DNA from: DASUBV01 sp963822485 | GTDB taxonomy: Bacteria > Actinomycetota > Actinomycetes > Streptosporangiales > Streptosporangiaceae | DNA length: 64,000 nucleotides | Assembly: GCA_963822485.1 (NCBI GenBank) | Contig: CAWGHW010000022.1 | Location: 1 to 64,000 of the forward strand | Direction of reading: 5' to 3' | Part shown: in pieces, positions 23,729-31,067 of the stretch | How the letters are laid out: each line of letters opens with the position of its first letter | Numbering within the stretch: the first letter of the stretch is position 1 | Notes under the pieces: generated by a model | The model's database searches: none | What the model saw: only the letters and a program-made list of their open reading frames with translations | Told to the model about the DNA's origin: nothing | Position numbers and translations under genes: made by a program

Positions 23729-24094
23729 ATGACTGAGTACCTCATCGTCTTCAACGGCGAGTGGGTGCCCGACCACACGGCCGAGGAACTGCGCGGGAAG
23801 TCCAGGGCGGTCAGGGCGCTGGTGGCCGAGATGAAGGCGGCCGGCGTCTTCATCTTCCTGGGCGGCCTGGACGATGCTGCCCCCGTGTTCAGCGTCGATG
23901 CGTCGAGCGGCACGCCGCTGTTCACCGACGGCCCGTTCATCGAGTCCAAGGAGCACCTCGGCGGCTTCGCCATCGTGGACGTGGCCGACGAGGAGGCGGC
24001 GCGGCTGTGGGCCGGGAAGATCGCGGTGGCCTGCGGCTGGCCGCAGGAGGTGCGACGCTTCCAGGTGCCCAGGCAACTTCCGGAGACTTCTTAA
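23729..24094 (+). CDS. YCII-domain protein
   Basis: 121 residues from ATG 23729, with AAAGGAGGAG directly upstream; this site decides the start over an upstream in-frame ATG/GTG. A single YCII-related (DGPF-type) domain: TEYLIVFNGEWVPDHTAEEL, then FTDGPFIESKEHLGGFAIVD with the characteristic DGPF...KE motif, and EAARLWAGKIAVACGWPQEV. YCII proteins form dimeric ferredoxin-like barrels. Some degrade chlorinated aromatics, most have no known activity. It lies 81 bp after the metallo-hydrolase and could be co-transcribed. Confidence 0.9.
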   Translation: MTEYLIVFNGEWVPDHTAEELRGKSRAVRALVAEMKAAGVFIFLGGLDDAAPVFSVDASSGTPLFTDGPFIESKEHLGGFAIVDVADEEAARLWAGKIAVACGWPQEVRRFQVPRQLPETS

Positions 24095-24100
24095 GCTCGG

Positions 24101-24976
24101 TCAGGACACACCGTCGTCTGGTCGGCGCTTCTGCACCAGCAGCGGCTGGGCGACCTCACCTATCAGCCCGTCCGGGTCGGACAGGTCGGCGCGGGCCAGT
24201 CCCACGCCGTCGTCAGTCAGGTAGGTCCGGCATGCCAGGTGCACCCATTCTCCGACCGGCGGCCGGAGCAGGGTCGCGGTCATGGCGGGCGGAATCGACA
24301 GCCATTGCCTGAGCGGCAATGACAAGGACAGGCCATTCGCCGAGTCAGCTGCGATGAGCACCCGATCCTGGCCGGTCAGTGCCACGCCATCAACCAGCGG
24401 CAGGCGGACCCGGGCCCACACATCAGCCGGACCCAGGCCGTCGAAGCTTCCGCGAGTGAACCGCCACTCGATCGAACGTCCGTAACCCCAGTCGTCGAGG
24501 CCCGGATAAAAGGGCTGGGTGGCCGGCCTCGGCGGCACCGGCGGCGGCATGGTCTGCTCCTCGCCTGCCGCCGGCGGGCGGTCGCCGGTAGCGATATGCC
24601 ACGCCCTCGCAATGACAGCAGTCCGCCCGTCAACAATCATGCGGGCCTCGGTCAGTTGTACCCGTCGGCCGGGCTTGATCACGGAAACCTCGACAGCGGT
24701 CTCGCGGAGCGGGATGGAGCCGAGAATGTCGACCGAGATGCGACCGATCCGCAGTGGCCCCTCGACCGTCTGGCCGATCACGTGGGCAAGAAGGGCAGCC
24801 GGTGGTCCACCGTGTTGAGCCTTGCGGTCCCATGGGCTCTCAGTGGCCCGGGTCGGCTCGTATCGTCCGTTCCCGCGGGGCAGGTAATAGGCCTCGGGTT
24901 CGTCTGACGGCTGGATCTGGCTGGATCGTCGGCGGCCCGGCTCGGCACGACCGCTGCAGACTTGTGCCGCGCTCAT
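24101..24976 (-). CDS. Acyl-CoA thioesterase-like protein (double hot-dog)
   Basis: 291 residues from ATG 24974-24976, which overlaps the stop of the upstream dehydrogenase gene (ATGA). The frame is open far upstream in antisense-like Arg-rich sequence, which I reject. The protein resembles TesB-like/thioesterase-superfamily proteins with two hot-dog repeats: WDRKAQHGGPPAALLAHVIG (first hot-dog helix), GRISVDILGSIPLRETAVEV, GRRVQLTEARMIVDGRTAVI, and in the second half LPLRQWLSIPPAMTATLLRP and EWVHLACRTYLTDDGVGLAR. It would hydrolyse an acyl-CoA. Coupling with a 2-hydroxyacid dehydrogenase suggests one acid-metabolism step. Confidence 0.85.
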   Translation of the reverse strand: MSAAQVCSGRAEPGRRRSSQIQPSDEPEAYYLPRGNGRYEPTRATESPWDRKAQHGGPPAALLAHVIGQTVEGPLRIGRISVDILGSIPLRETAVEVSVIKPGRRVQLTEARMIVDGRTAVIARAWHIATGDRPPAAGEEQTMPPPVPPRPATQPFYPGLDDWGYGRSIEWRFTRGSFDGLGPADVWARVRLPLVDGVALTGQDRVLIAADSANGLSLSLPLRQWLSIPPAMTATLLRPPVGEWVHLACRTYLTDDGVGLARADLSDPDGLIGEVAQPLLVQKRRPDDGVS

Positions 24977-26088
24977 CTGAGGAGTCCGGCGGGTGGCTGA
25001 TGATCGAGGTAGCCGGCGAGGGCGTCGCCGAGTCGTCGGCTGGCGGCCGCGAAGTAGTCGCTGGTGAGGGAGGCGGTGTGGGCGGTCGCCACGACGCGCG
25101 GGTGGGCGAGCAGTGGCCCGTCGGCGGGGTAGGGCTCCGTCGGGAACACATCGAGCCCGATGCCGGCGAGGTGCCCGGTGTTGAGGCGGCCCAGGGCGGC
25201 CTCGGCGTCGAGGAGGGCGCCGCGGGCGATGTTGACGAGCCAGGCGCCGGGGCGCATGGCTCGGAGCACCTTGTCGTCGACAAGGGGCGGCTGCCCGGGC
25301 TGATGACCGGCGGCGATGATGACAGAGTCGGCTTCGGCGACGCAGTCGAGGAGGCGGTCGGCGCTGTAGACGGCGGCAAACGGGGAGGCGGGGCCGGCTG
25401 GCGGATGGCGGCGGATGCCGGTGACGGTCACGTCGAAGGCAGCGAGAGGCCGGGCGATCTCGGTGCCGATGGCGCCGGCGCCGATGATGCAGGCCGCCGT
25501 GCCGGTGAGCGAGCGGCCGGCGGGCTGACCCCAGCGGCCGGGCTCGAAGCCCTTCGAGGCTTCGGGGAGGCGCCGGGCCAGCGCGAGGAGGAGGGCCAAG
25601 GCGTGCTCGGCGACGGGCACGGCGTTGAGTCCGGCCATGTTGGCGACCCACACCCCTTCGTCGGCGGCCGCGTCGAGGTCGATGTTGTCGACCCCGACTC
25701 CGAACTGCTGGATGAGGCCGAAGCTCCCGGCCCGGATGGCCGGTCCGGGCAGCGGCGACCAGAGCGGGACGACCACGTCGACGGGCGGCCCGCCATCGGC
25801 CAGGCGCGCTTCGAGCTGGTCCTGCCCGACGACCTCGATCACGGCGCGGTCGGCAACGCCGGAAGGCCAGTGCTGCGGCATCTCAGACCAGGCGTGGTTC
25901 TCGGAGAACCGCTCCTTGCCGACGAGCACCCGCAGCGGCCCCTCATGGGGCTGATGTCGAGAGGCTGTCACGCCTGCGACGGGGAGATCCGCGACCGGGC
26001 CGGAACGCGTCGAAGCCGACGGGCCGGCGGCATCCGTGCGGGCCGGCACCTCGGGATCTCGCTGCTGGGTCATCTCTTGTCCGTCCAT
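24973..26088 (-). CDS. D-isomer-specific 2-hydroxyacid dehydrogenase
   Basis: 371 residues. NAD(P)-linked dehydrogenase interconverting a 2-keto acid and a D-2-hydroxy acid. Rossmann motif GAGAIG (203-208), substrate Arg in NIARGALLD (R289), Glu in LDVFPTEP (about 318) and catalytic His in ATAHTAS (about 337). The start may be ATG 26086-26088 (GAGG nine bases upstream) or ATG 26071-26073. The first ATG and its Shine-Dalgarno lie in a 35-bp palindrome (26080-26114), which would fold the start codon into a hairpin. The first ~45 residues look non-conserved. It is coupled to the thioesterase by ATGA. Confidence 0.9.
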   Translation of the reverse strand: MDGQEMTQQRDPEVPARTDAAGPSASTRSGPVADLPVAGVTASRHQPHEGPLRVLVGKERFSENHAWSEMPQHWPSGVADRAVIEVVGQDQLEARLADGGPPVDVVVPLWSPLPGPAIRAGSFGLIQQFGVGVDNIDLDAAADEGVWVANMAGLNAVPVAEHALALLLALARRLPEASKGFEPGRWGQPAGRSLTGTAACIIGAGAIGTEIARPLAAFDVTVTGIRRHPPAGPASPFAAVYSADRLLDCVAEADSVIIAAGHQPGQPPLVDDKVLRAMRPGAWLVNIARGALLDAEAALGRLNTGHLAGIGLDVFPTEPYPADGPLLAHPRVVATAHTASLTSDYFAAASRRLGDALAGYLDHQPPAGLLR

Positions 26089-26114
26089 GGTTGACTACCT
26101 CAACCATGGACGGA
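26080..26114. promoter_or_regulatory. Palindrome covering the dehydrogenase start codon
   Basis: Perfect 15-bp arms (26080-26094 and 26100-26114) around CTACC. The core is CCGTCCATGGTTGA and its complement. In the minus-strand mRNA the stem would contain the start AUG (26088) and part of the GAGG Shine-Dalgarno. It could be an operator or a translational switch. It overlaps the conserved element at 26100-26151. Confidence 0.7.
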
Positions 26115-26151
26115 TGCCAGGCCGGGGCGGTATCCAGAGCATGACTGCACC
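26100..26151 (-). repeat. Copy A of a 52-bp bipartite intergenic element
   Basis: Read toward the dehydrogenase: block 1 GGTGCAGTCATGCT-CTG-GATACC, a 17-nt variable spacer, block 2 GTCCATGGTTGA. The same layout and 52-bp length recur at 51358-51409 and 51442-51493, each time upstream of a gene. This copy has diverged in the middle of block 1. See findings. Confidence 0.75.
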
Positions 26152-26187
26152 TGCCGCAGCCGGCCGAGAAGCTCGCGCCGTCGCAGG

Positions 26188-27549
26188 TCAGCGAGATGGC
26201 TGCTGGCCGGGCGGCCGGCAGGCCGGCCGGAACGCTACGTGATCGCCGCGCGCATCCAGGCATCGCGCTGATGTCACCGCGGGGACTCCTGGCTCCGGGT
26301 CGCGCCTGAGTGCGGAATCCTGCTGCGCGTGCTTTCGGCGTCTCGCGCCCGCGGCGACCAGGGCTGCGGCCAGCGCGGGAATGACACCGCAGATGGCCAT
26401 GCCGGCCCTGGCGCCGAGGTGGTTGGTGAGCAGGCCGATGACCGGGGCGCCGATCGGGGTGCCGCCGATGAAGACCAGCATGTACAGGCCCATGACGCGG
26501 CCGCGCAGCCCGGGATCGACGCAGAGCTGGACCGAGGCGTTGGCCGTGGCCTGGAACGCCAGGTTCGTGAAGCCCATGCCGGCCAGCAGCGACAGGAAGA
26601 CGGCCAGGTCCGGCGCCGCGGCCGCGGCGGCCTGGAGGAGCCCGAACACGGCGGCCGCGATCACGATGACGTGGCGCGGGGGACGGGCAGCGGCCCCGGC
26701 GAGCAGCGCGCCCGCTACTGAGCCGATCGCCAGGACGATGTTGAACAACCCGTACGTGCTGGCGCTGCCGTGAAACGTCGACTTCGCCATCGCGGTGAGC
26801 ACGATCGGGAAGTTCAGGCCGAATGTGCCGACCATTCCCACGAGGAACAGCGTCCGCAGCACGTCCGGCCGGCCGCGCACGTACCGCGCGGCGGTCCGCA
26901 GGGCTCGCGGCTCGTGGATCGCAGCCGGCGCGGGCGCGAGATCGGCTGGCCGCAGCCGCAAGAGGCCGATCGACGGACCCAGGTAGCACGCCGCGTTCAC
27001 CGCGAACACCCATCCCGGCCCCACCCGCGCGATGAGCAGGCTCGCGACGGCGGGCCCGATGAGCCTGGTCGCCTGGAAGACGGCCCCGTTCAGCGCGATC
27101 GCCGCGCTGAGCCGGCTCGCGGGCACGACCTCGGCGGCGAACGCCTGCCGGGCCGGGCCATCGAAAGCGAATATCAAGCCAGTCGCCAGCGCGAACGCAT
27201 AAATGTCGGTCGCGCGGATCGCGCCGGTAATCGTAATGACAGCCAGCGCACTCGTGGTAATGGCGTTAAGCGTTTGCGTGGTCAGCAAGATGCGCCGCTT
27301 GGGCAAGCGGTCAGCGACGAGCCCGGTGTGCATGCCGAATATCAGTATGGGCAGGAACTGGAACGCCATGGTCACGCCGACCGCGGCCGAGCTGCGAGTC
27401 AGGGTGAGCACGAGCCAGTCCTGGGCGATGCTCTGCATCCACGTGCCGGTGTTGGCCAGGAGCTGGCCCGTCAGGTATATCCGGTAGCTGCGGGACGTGA
27501 GGGCGCTGAAGGCGCCTCTCGGTTGCCGAATTTCATCGGCGATGGTCAC
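26188..27549 (-). CDS. MFS exporter (EntS/DHA3-like)
   Basis: 453 residues from GTG 27547-27549 with GGAAGG upstream. Twelve TM major-facilitator protein: YLTGQLLANTGTWMQSIAQDW (TM1), the motif-A-like GLVADRLPKRRIL after TM2, PASRLSAAIALNGAVFQATRL in TM5, and GLRGRVMGLYMLVFIGGTPI in the C-terminal half. These match the enterobactin/macrolide efflux group. The C-terminal ~50 residues (after AGARRRKHAQQ) are hydrophilic and low-complexity. It is divergent from a LysR gene across 105 AT-rich bp, so LysR probably controls it. The 99-bp gap to the dehydrogenase holds the palindrome and copy A element. Confidence 0.9.
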   Translation of the reverse strand: MTIADEIRQPRGAFSALTSRSYRIYLTGQLLANTGTWMQSIAQDWLVLTLTRSSAAVGVTMAFQFLPILIFGMHTGLVADRLPKRRILLTTQTLNAITTSALAVITITGAIRATDIYAFALATGLIFAFDGPARQAFAAEVVPASRLSAAIALNGAVFQATRLIGPAVASLLIARVGPGWVFAVNAACYLGPSIGLLRLRPADLAPAPAAIHEPRALRTAARYVRGRPDVLRTLFLVGMVGTFGLNFPIVLTAMAKSTFHGSASTYGLFNIVLAIGSVAGALLAGAAARPPRHVIVIAAAVFGLLQAAAAAAPDLAVFLSLLAGMGFTNLAFQATANASVQLCVDPGLRGRVMGLYMLVFIGGTPIGAPVIGLLTNHLGARAGMAICGVIPALAAALVAAGARRRKHAQQDSALRRDPEPGVPAVTSARCLDARGDHVAFRPACRPPGQQPSR

Positions 27550-27654
27550 TCGAGGGCCTTCCTGGTTGCTTCGCGTATTGCTATTCTCAGCCCTCGGGAT
27601 ATGTATATGGAACTACAATTACCGATCTAATAGTTATTATGTTATTTTATAAGC

Positions 27655-28551
27655 GTGTACGATCCGCAGCTCCTGACCACGTTCCTCGCCGTCGAGCAGA
27701 CCGGTAGCTTCACCCAGGCCGCCGCGCGGCTCGGCATCCAGCAGCCGACCGTGAGCCAGCACATACGCCGCCTGGAGCAGCAGGCCGGCCGGACCCTGGT
27801 GGAGCGCGACACGCACTCCGTATCGATGACGACTGACGGCGAGGCGATGATCGGCTTCGCGCGCAAGATCCTCACCGCCCACGAGCAGGCGGCGGCCTAC
27901 TTCAGCGAGTCCCGGCCGCGCGGGCGGCTTCGCGTCGGCATCTCCGACGACCTGGCCCTGACCCGGCTCCCGCAGATCCTGCGCGACTTCCGCCGGGACA
28001 ACCCGCTGGTTGACTTCGACCTCACGGTCGACCAGAGCGGCTTCCTGCATCAGCGCCTGCAGGGCGACAAGCTCGACGTGTTCATCGGCAAGCGACCCAG
28101 CGGCGAGGAGCGCGGCCAGATCGTCAAGCGGGACCGGCTCGTCTGGGTGGGCACCCCGTCCACCAGGCTCGACCTGTCCCGGCCGCTGCCGCTGGTGACC
28201 TACCCGGCGCCGAGCATCTCGCGTACCGAGATGCGGCGAGCCCTCGACCGCGCCCACCTCCCGTACCGCAGCGCCTGCGTCTGCCGCGGCGTCAACGGCC
28301 TCATCGCCGCCGTCGCCGCGGGGATCGGCATCGCGGTACTGGCCGCGAGCCTGGTGCCGGTCCAGCTCGCCACGCTCGGCTCCGGCCATCACCTGCCGGA
28401 GCTCGGCACCATCGACCTGGTCCTGCTGTCCAGCCCGCGCACCGGCAAGCGGCCGGCGGTGCAGGCGCTGATCTCTACCGTGCTCGCCAGCGGGTCGAGG
28501 TCCCTCACCGCGTTTCATGACCGTCCCGAGATCCTGGGAGCGCCTCGATGA
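27655..28551 (+). CDS. LysR-family transcriptional regulator
   Basis: 298 residues. N-terminal HTH: LLTTFLAVEQTGSFTQAAAR, LGIQQPTVSQHIRRLEQQAG, TLVERDTHSVSMTTDGEAMI. The C-terminal periplasmic-binding-like effector domain runs from about residue 90 (RLRVGISDDLALTRLPQIL) to 285 (NGLIAAVAAGIGIAVLAASL). The start is GTG 27655, directly after TATTTTATAAGC with no ribosome binding site, suggesting a leaderless transcript. The divergent MFS exporter is the likely target. The AT-rich gap probably holds both promoters and the LysR boxes; I see no perfect T-N11-A palindrome. Confidence 0.92.
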   Translation: MYDPQLLTTFLAVEQTGSFTQAAARLGIQQPTVSQHIRRLEQQAGRTLVERDTHSVSMTTDGEAMIGFARKILTAHEQAAAYFSESRPRGRLRVGISDDLALTRLPQILRDFRRDNPLVDFDLTVDQSGFLHQRLQGDKLDVFIGKRPSGEERGQIVKRDRLVWVGTPSTRLDLSRPLPLVTYPAPSISRTEMRRALDRAHLPYRSACVCRGVNGLIAAVAAGIGIAVLAASLVPVQLATLGSGHHLPELGTIDLVLLSSPRTGKRPAVQALISTVLASGSRSLTAFHDRPEILGAPR

Positions 28552-28655
28552 TGACCGGGCCGACGGATCGGCGGGTATCTGGCCCAGAAGATGGGTAAAC
28601 AGGCGCGCATGACTGGATGGACGGACAGAATCCCGCAGCATCCGGGCGGACTCCG

Positions 28656-29777
28656 ATGAAGACGCAGTTCCTGCGGCCGCTCTACGCCGAGGCCGGCGAC
28701 TGGGTGTCGGTCTACCTGGACACCAGCCGGACGGCCGAGAACGCGGCTGACGTCATAGCGGTGCGCTGGCAGGACGCGAGGGCCCAGCTGGCGGCGGCGG
28801 GCGCGGATGGGGCCACCCTGAACGCGGTGGCGCCGGAACTGACCGTCGGGCACAGCCCCGGGAGCGGCCGGGCCGTGTTCGCGCGTGCGGGCAGAGCCGG
28901 CCTGAGCGCCCCCGTTCGCGTCGTGCCTCCGGTCGACGCGGTGCGGCTGGCGCCGCTGCCGAACGTCATGCCGCTCCTGGCGCAGCGCGAGGTCATGGCC
29001 CCGCACCTGCGGGTGGCGGTCAGCCGCGTCGGCGGGGAGATCCTCGCGATGGCCGGCGACGACCCCGTCGAGCTGCCCGCCGTGGTGGAGGACGACGAGG
29101 TGCACGGCCAGGACTGGCCGGTTCACAAGCCGCGGGCCGGCGGCTGGTCCGAGCCCAGGTACGAGCGCAGCGCCGAGCACACCTGGGACGAGAACGCCCG
29201 GCAGCTCGCGGCCCGGGTCACCGAAGCGTCGAGTCACGTCGGCGCCCGCTGCATAGTCATCGCCGGGGACGCGCGCGCCCGCTCGCTGGTCCTGCAGCAT
29301 CTCAGCCAGCCGCTGCGCGAGTCCGCGGTGGTCGTGGACCGCGAGATCCCGGCCGGCAGCCCCGAGCTCGCCGCCGCGGCGGACGAGGCGCTGCGCGCCC
29401 GGGCGGAGCGCGAGGCCCGTGACCGCTATGACGAGTGGCGCAGCCTGCTGGCCCACGGCGGCGGCGTCGAGGGCCTGGCCCAGACGATCGCCGCACTGCG
29501 CGACGGACTGGTGGCCGACGTGCTCGTGCGCCATGACGCCTGGCCCGCCTCGCCGGTGTGGATCGGCCCCGGCGCCGAGCTGGCGCTCAGCGAGCAGGAA
29601 GCACGCGATCGCGGCGCCGCGCGCCCCCTCCAGGACCGCGCTGACGCCGCGATCGCCCGTGCCGTGACGGACACCGACGCGGAACTGCGGTTCCTCCCGG
29701 CCGACCTGGACGCTCAGCTCCCGCAGGACGGAATCTGCGGGGTACTGCGAGCGACTCCCAGAGCCGCCGGGCAATAA
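28656..29777 (+). CDS. Bacterial eRF1-like / Vms1-type hydrolase-fold protein
   Basis: 373 residues from ATG 28656; the family normally begins MKxxFLRPLY, as here (MKTQFLRPLYAEAGDWVSVY), so the annotated upstream ATG 28617 is less likely. It belongs to the bacterial archaeo-eukaryotic release-factor-like (baeRF/Vms1) group: N-terminal LDTSRTAENAADVIAVRWQD, a central beta domain (LRVAVSRVGGEILAMAGDD, HTWDENARQLAARVTEASS) and the eRF1-domain-3-like C-terminus (LVADVLVRHDAWP). Members are proposed to act on stalled ribosomes or peptidyl-tRNA; a GGQ-like loop is not evident. Standalone gene. Confidence 0.8.
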   Translation: MKTQFLRPLYAEAGDWVSVYLDTSRTAENAADVIAVRWQDARAQLAAAGADGATLNAVAPELTVGHSPGSGRAVFARAGRAGLSAPVRVVPPVDAVRLAPLPNVMPLLAQREVMAPHLRVAVSRVGGEILAMAGDDPVELPAVVEDDEVHGQDWPVHKPRAGGWSEPRYERSAEHTWDENARQLAARVTEASSHVGARCIVIAGDARARSLVLQHLSQPLRESAVVVDREIPAGSPELAAAADEALRARAEREARDRYDEWRSLLAHGGGVEGLAQTIAALRDGLVADVLVRHDAWPASPVWIGPGAELALSEQEARDRGAARPLQDRADAAIARAVTDTDAELRFLPADLDAQLPQDGICGVLRATPRAAGQ

Positions 29778-29824
29778 CGCTGAGATCCGCTGAGCGGAAC
29801 CTGATGATGCAGTCCGCGGAGGTG

Positions 29825-30343
29825 TCACGCCCCCCGGCGCGCGGGCTGGCGGCGGGCTAGCCGTCGCGGATAGCACCCCGTTTCCGCGGTGGCGAATTTG
29901 CCCACGGCCTCCGCGAACGTGGTCAGGTCGAGCCCGCCCAGGGCGTCGATGACGTTGGTCCGCACACTGGCCAGCGCGTGGGGGTATGCGTCACGGAGCC
30001 GTTCGAGGCCCGCGCCCGTCAGCGTCGCCGTCATCCCGCGGGCGTCCTCAGCGGCATGCTCGCGCTCGACCAGTCCCTGGCGCTCCATGCGCTCGATCAG
30101 CCGGGTGACGCCGCTCGGGGACAGCGTCGATTCCACCGCCAGCTCGTACATCCGCATCGAATTGCCCGGCGCCTCCGACAGGTTAACGAGCACGATGTAC
30201 TCGGCCAGGCTAAGGCCGCAGCCGGCGAGCAGGTCGGCGTCCAGGGTCCTGGGTACCACCAGCACGGCACGCGCGATCGCGCGCCAGGCGGCCTCCTCGT
30301 CGCGGTCGAGGGGAGTCGTCCGTGCCTTCGGTGCTCGGTCCAC
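29825..30343 (-). CDS. MarR-family transcriptional regulator
   Basis: 172 residues from GTG 30341-30343. MarR fold: AEYIVLVNLSEAPGNSMRMY, ELAVESTLSPSGVTRLIERM (HTH), GLVEREHAAEDARGMTATLT (wing, D-RG), GLERLRDAYPHALASVRTNV. The tail (CYPRRLARRQPARR) is basic. It is divergent from the SnoaL-like gene, with a nested inverted-repeat region at 30363-30425 between them, and probably represses that gene and itself. Third MarR regulator in the window; none of their operator sequences looks the same. Confidence 0.92.
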   Translation of the reverse strand: MDRAPKARTTPLDRDEEAAWRAIARAVLVVPRTLDADLLAGCGLSLAEYIVLVNLSEAPGNSMRMYELAVESTLSPSGVTRLIERMERQGLVEREHAAEDARGMTATLTGAGLERLRDAYPHALASVRTNVIDALGGLDLTTFAEAVGKFATAETGCYPRRLARRQPARRGA

Positions 30344-30362
30344 GCTCGGACTCTACCGGAAT

Positions 30363-30425
30363 CTTTGCTTGACGCAGCAAACAAGTGTTGATAGTTTCCA
30401 ACATTGTTTGTTTGATCACGCAAAG
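30363..30425. promoter_or_regulatory. Nested palindromic operator of the third MarR
   Basis: Three inverted repeats share nearly one centre (about 30394): CTTTGC/GCAAAG (30363-30368, 30420-30425), CAAACAA/TTGTTTG (30378-30384, 30404-30410) and TGTTG/CAACA (30386-30390, 30399-30403). The 63-bp AT-rich region separates the divergent MarR and SnoaL-like genes and is a strong candidate for one or two MarR dimers. Confidence 0.7.
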
Positions 30426-30440
30426 ACTTGAGGAGGGGCG

Positions 30441-30884
30441 ATGGGCGTCACCACCGAGCAGCTCACAGCCAACAAGAAGCTCGCGCGCGACTACATCGAC
30501 CAGGTGTTCAACCAGCACAACCCGGCCAAGGCGGCCGACTTCGTGACCGCCGACGTCGTCTGGCATGGCGGGGGCCTCGGCGACATCGCCGGCCCGGATA
30601 ACCTGGCCGGCCTCCTGGGGTCGTTCATCGGGGCGCTGCCGGACCTGTACGCGGCCGAGCAGGACATCATCGCTGAGAACGACCTGGTCGTCGTCCGGCT
30701 CGTCATCACCGCCACCGTCAGGGGAAGCCTGCTCGGGGCGCCGGCCGACGGCAAGCCGGTCCGGTGGAGCGCCGTGGACATCTACCGGGTTACCAACGGC
30801 AAGATCAGCGAGGAGTGGGCCGCTGACGACGTCGCGGCGATCATGGCCCAGATCGGCGCCTTCAACCCGCCGTGGGCCGCCTGA
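30441..30884 (+). CDS. SnoaL-like ester cyclase/NTF2-fold protein
   Basis: 147 residues from ATG 30441 with GAGGAGGGG upstream. SnoaL-like NTF2 fold: LARDYIDQVFNQHNPAKAAD (first helix), FVTADVVWHGGGLGDIAGPD, LVVVRLVITATVRGSLLGAP, VRWSAVDIYRVTNGKISEEW (closing strands with the conserved W-D-R and E-W). Such proteins cyclise polyketide-like esters or bind small hydrophobic molecules; many near MarR genes have no known substrate. The expression signal is the palindrome region directly upstream. The next gene (MFS) follows after 183 bp. Confidence 0.88.
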   Translation: MGVTTEQLTANKKLARDYIDQVFNQHNPAKAADFVTADVVWHGGGLGDIAGPDNLAGLLGSFIGALPDLYAAEQDIIAENDLVVVRLVITATVRGSLLGAPADGKPVRWSAVDIYRVTNGKISEEWAADDVAAIMAQIGAFNPPWAA

Positions 30885-31067
30885 CGTCCCCTCTGGCCAG
30901 CAGCCGACGGGCGTCATGCAGCAGCAGGCCGCCGAGGCCCGCCGTCAGCTGGAAGGCGGCGACGTCCGCGAGCGCATTATCCTCAGCCTCGACTAGCGCA
31001 GGCGACACAGCGGCGAACAGGCGGCCGCTCGTGGCAGGCCGCCTAGACCAGCGTGGAGGTCCGGCTA

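Noticed and set aside
30916..30987. 23-codon ORF starting MQQQAAEARRQLEGG after the SnoaL-like gene
   Set aside because: Good-looking composition but no ribosome binding site and no overlap or spacing that supports translation.
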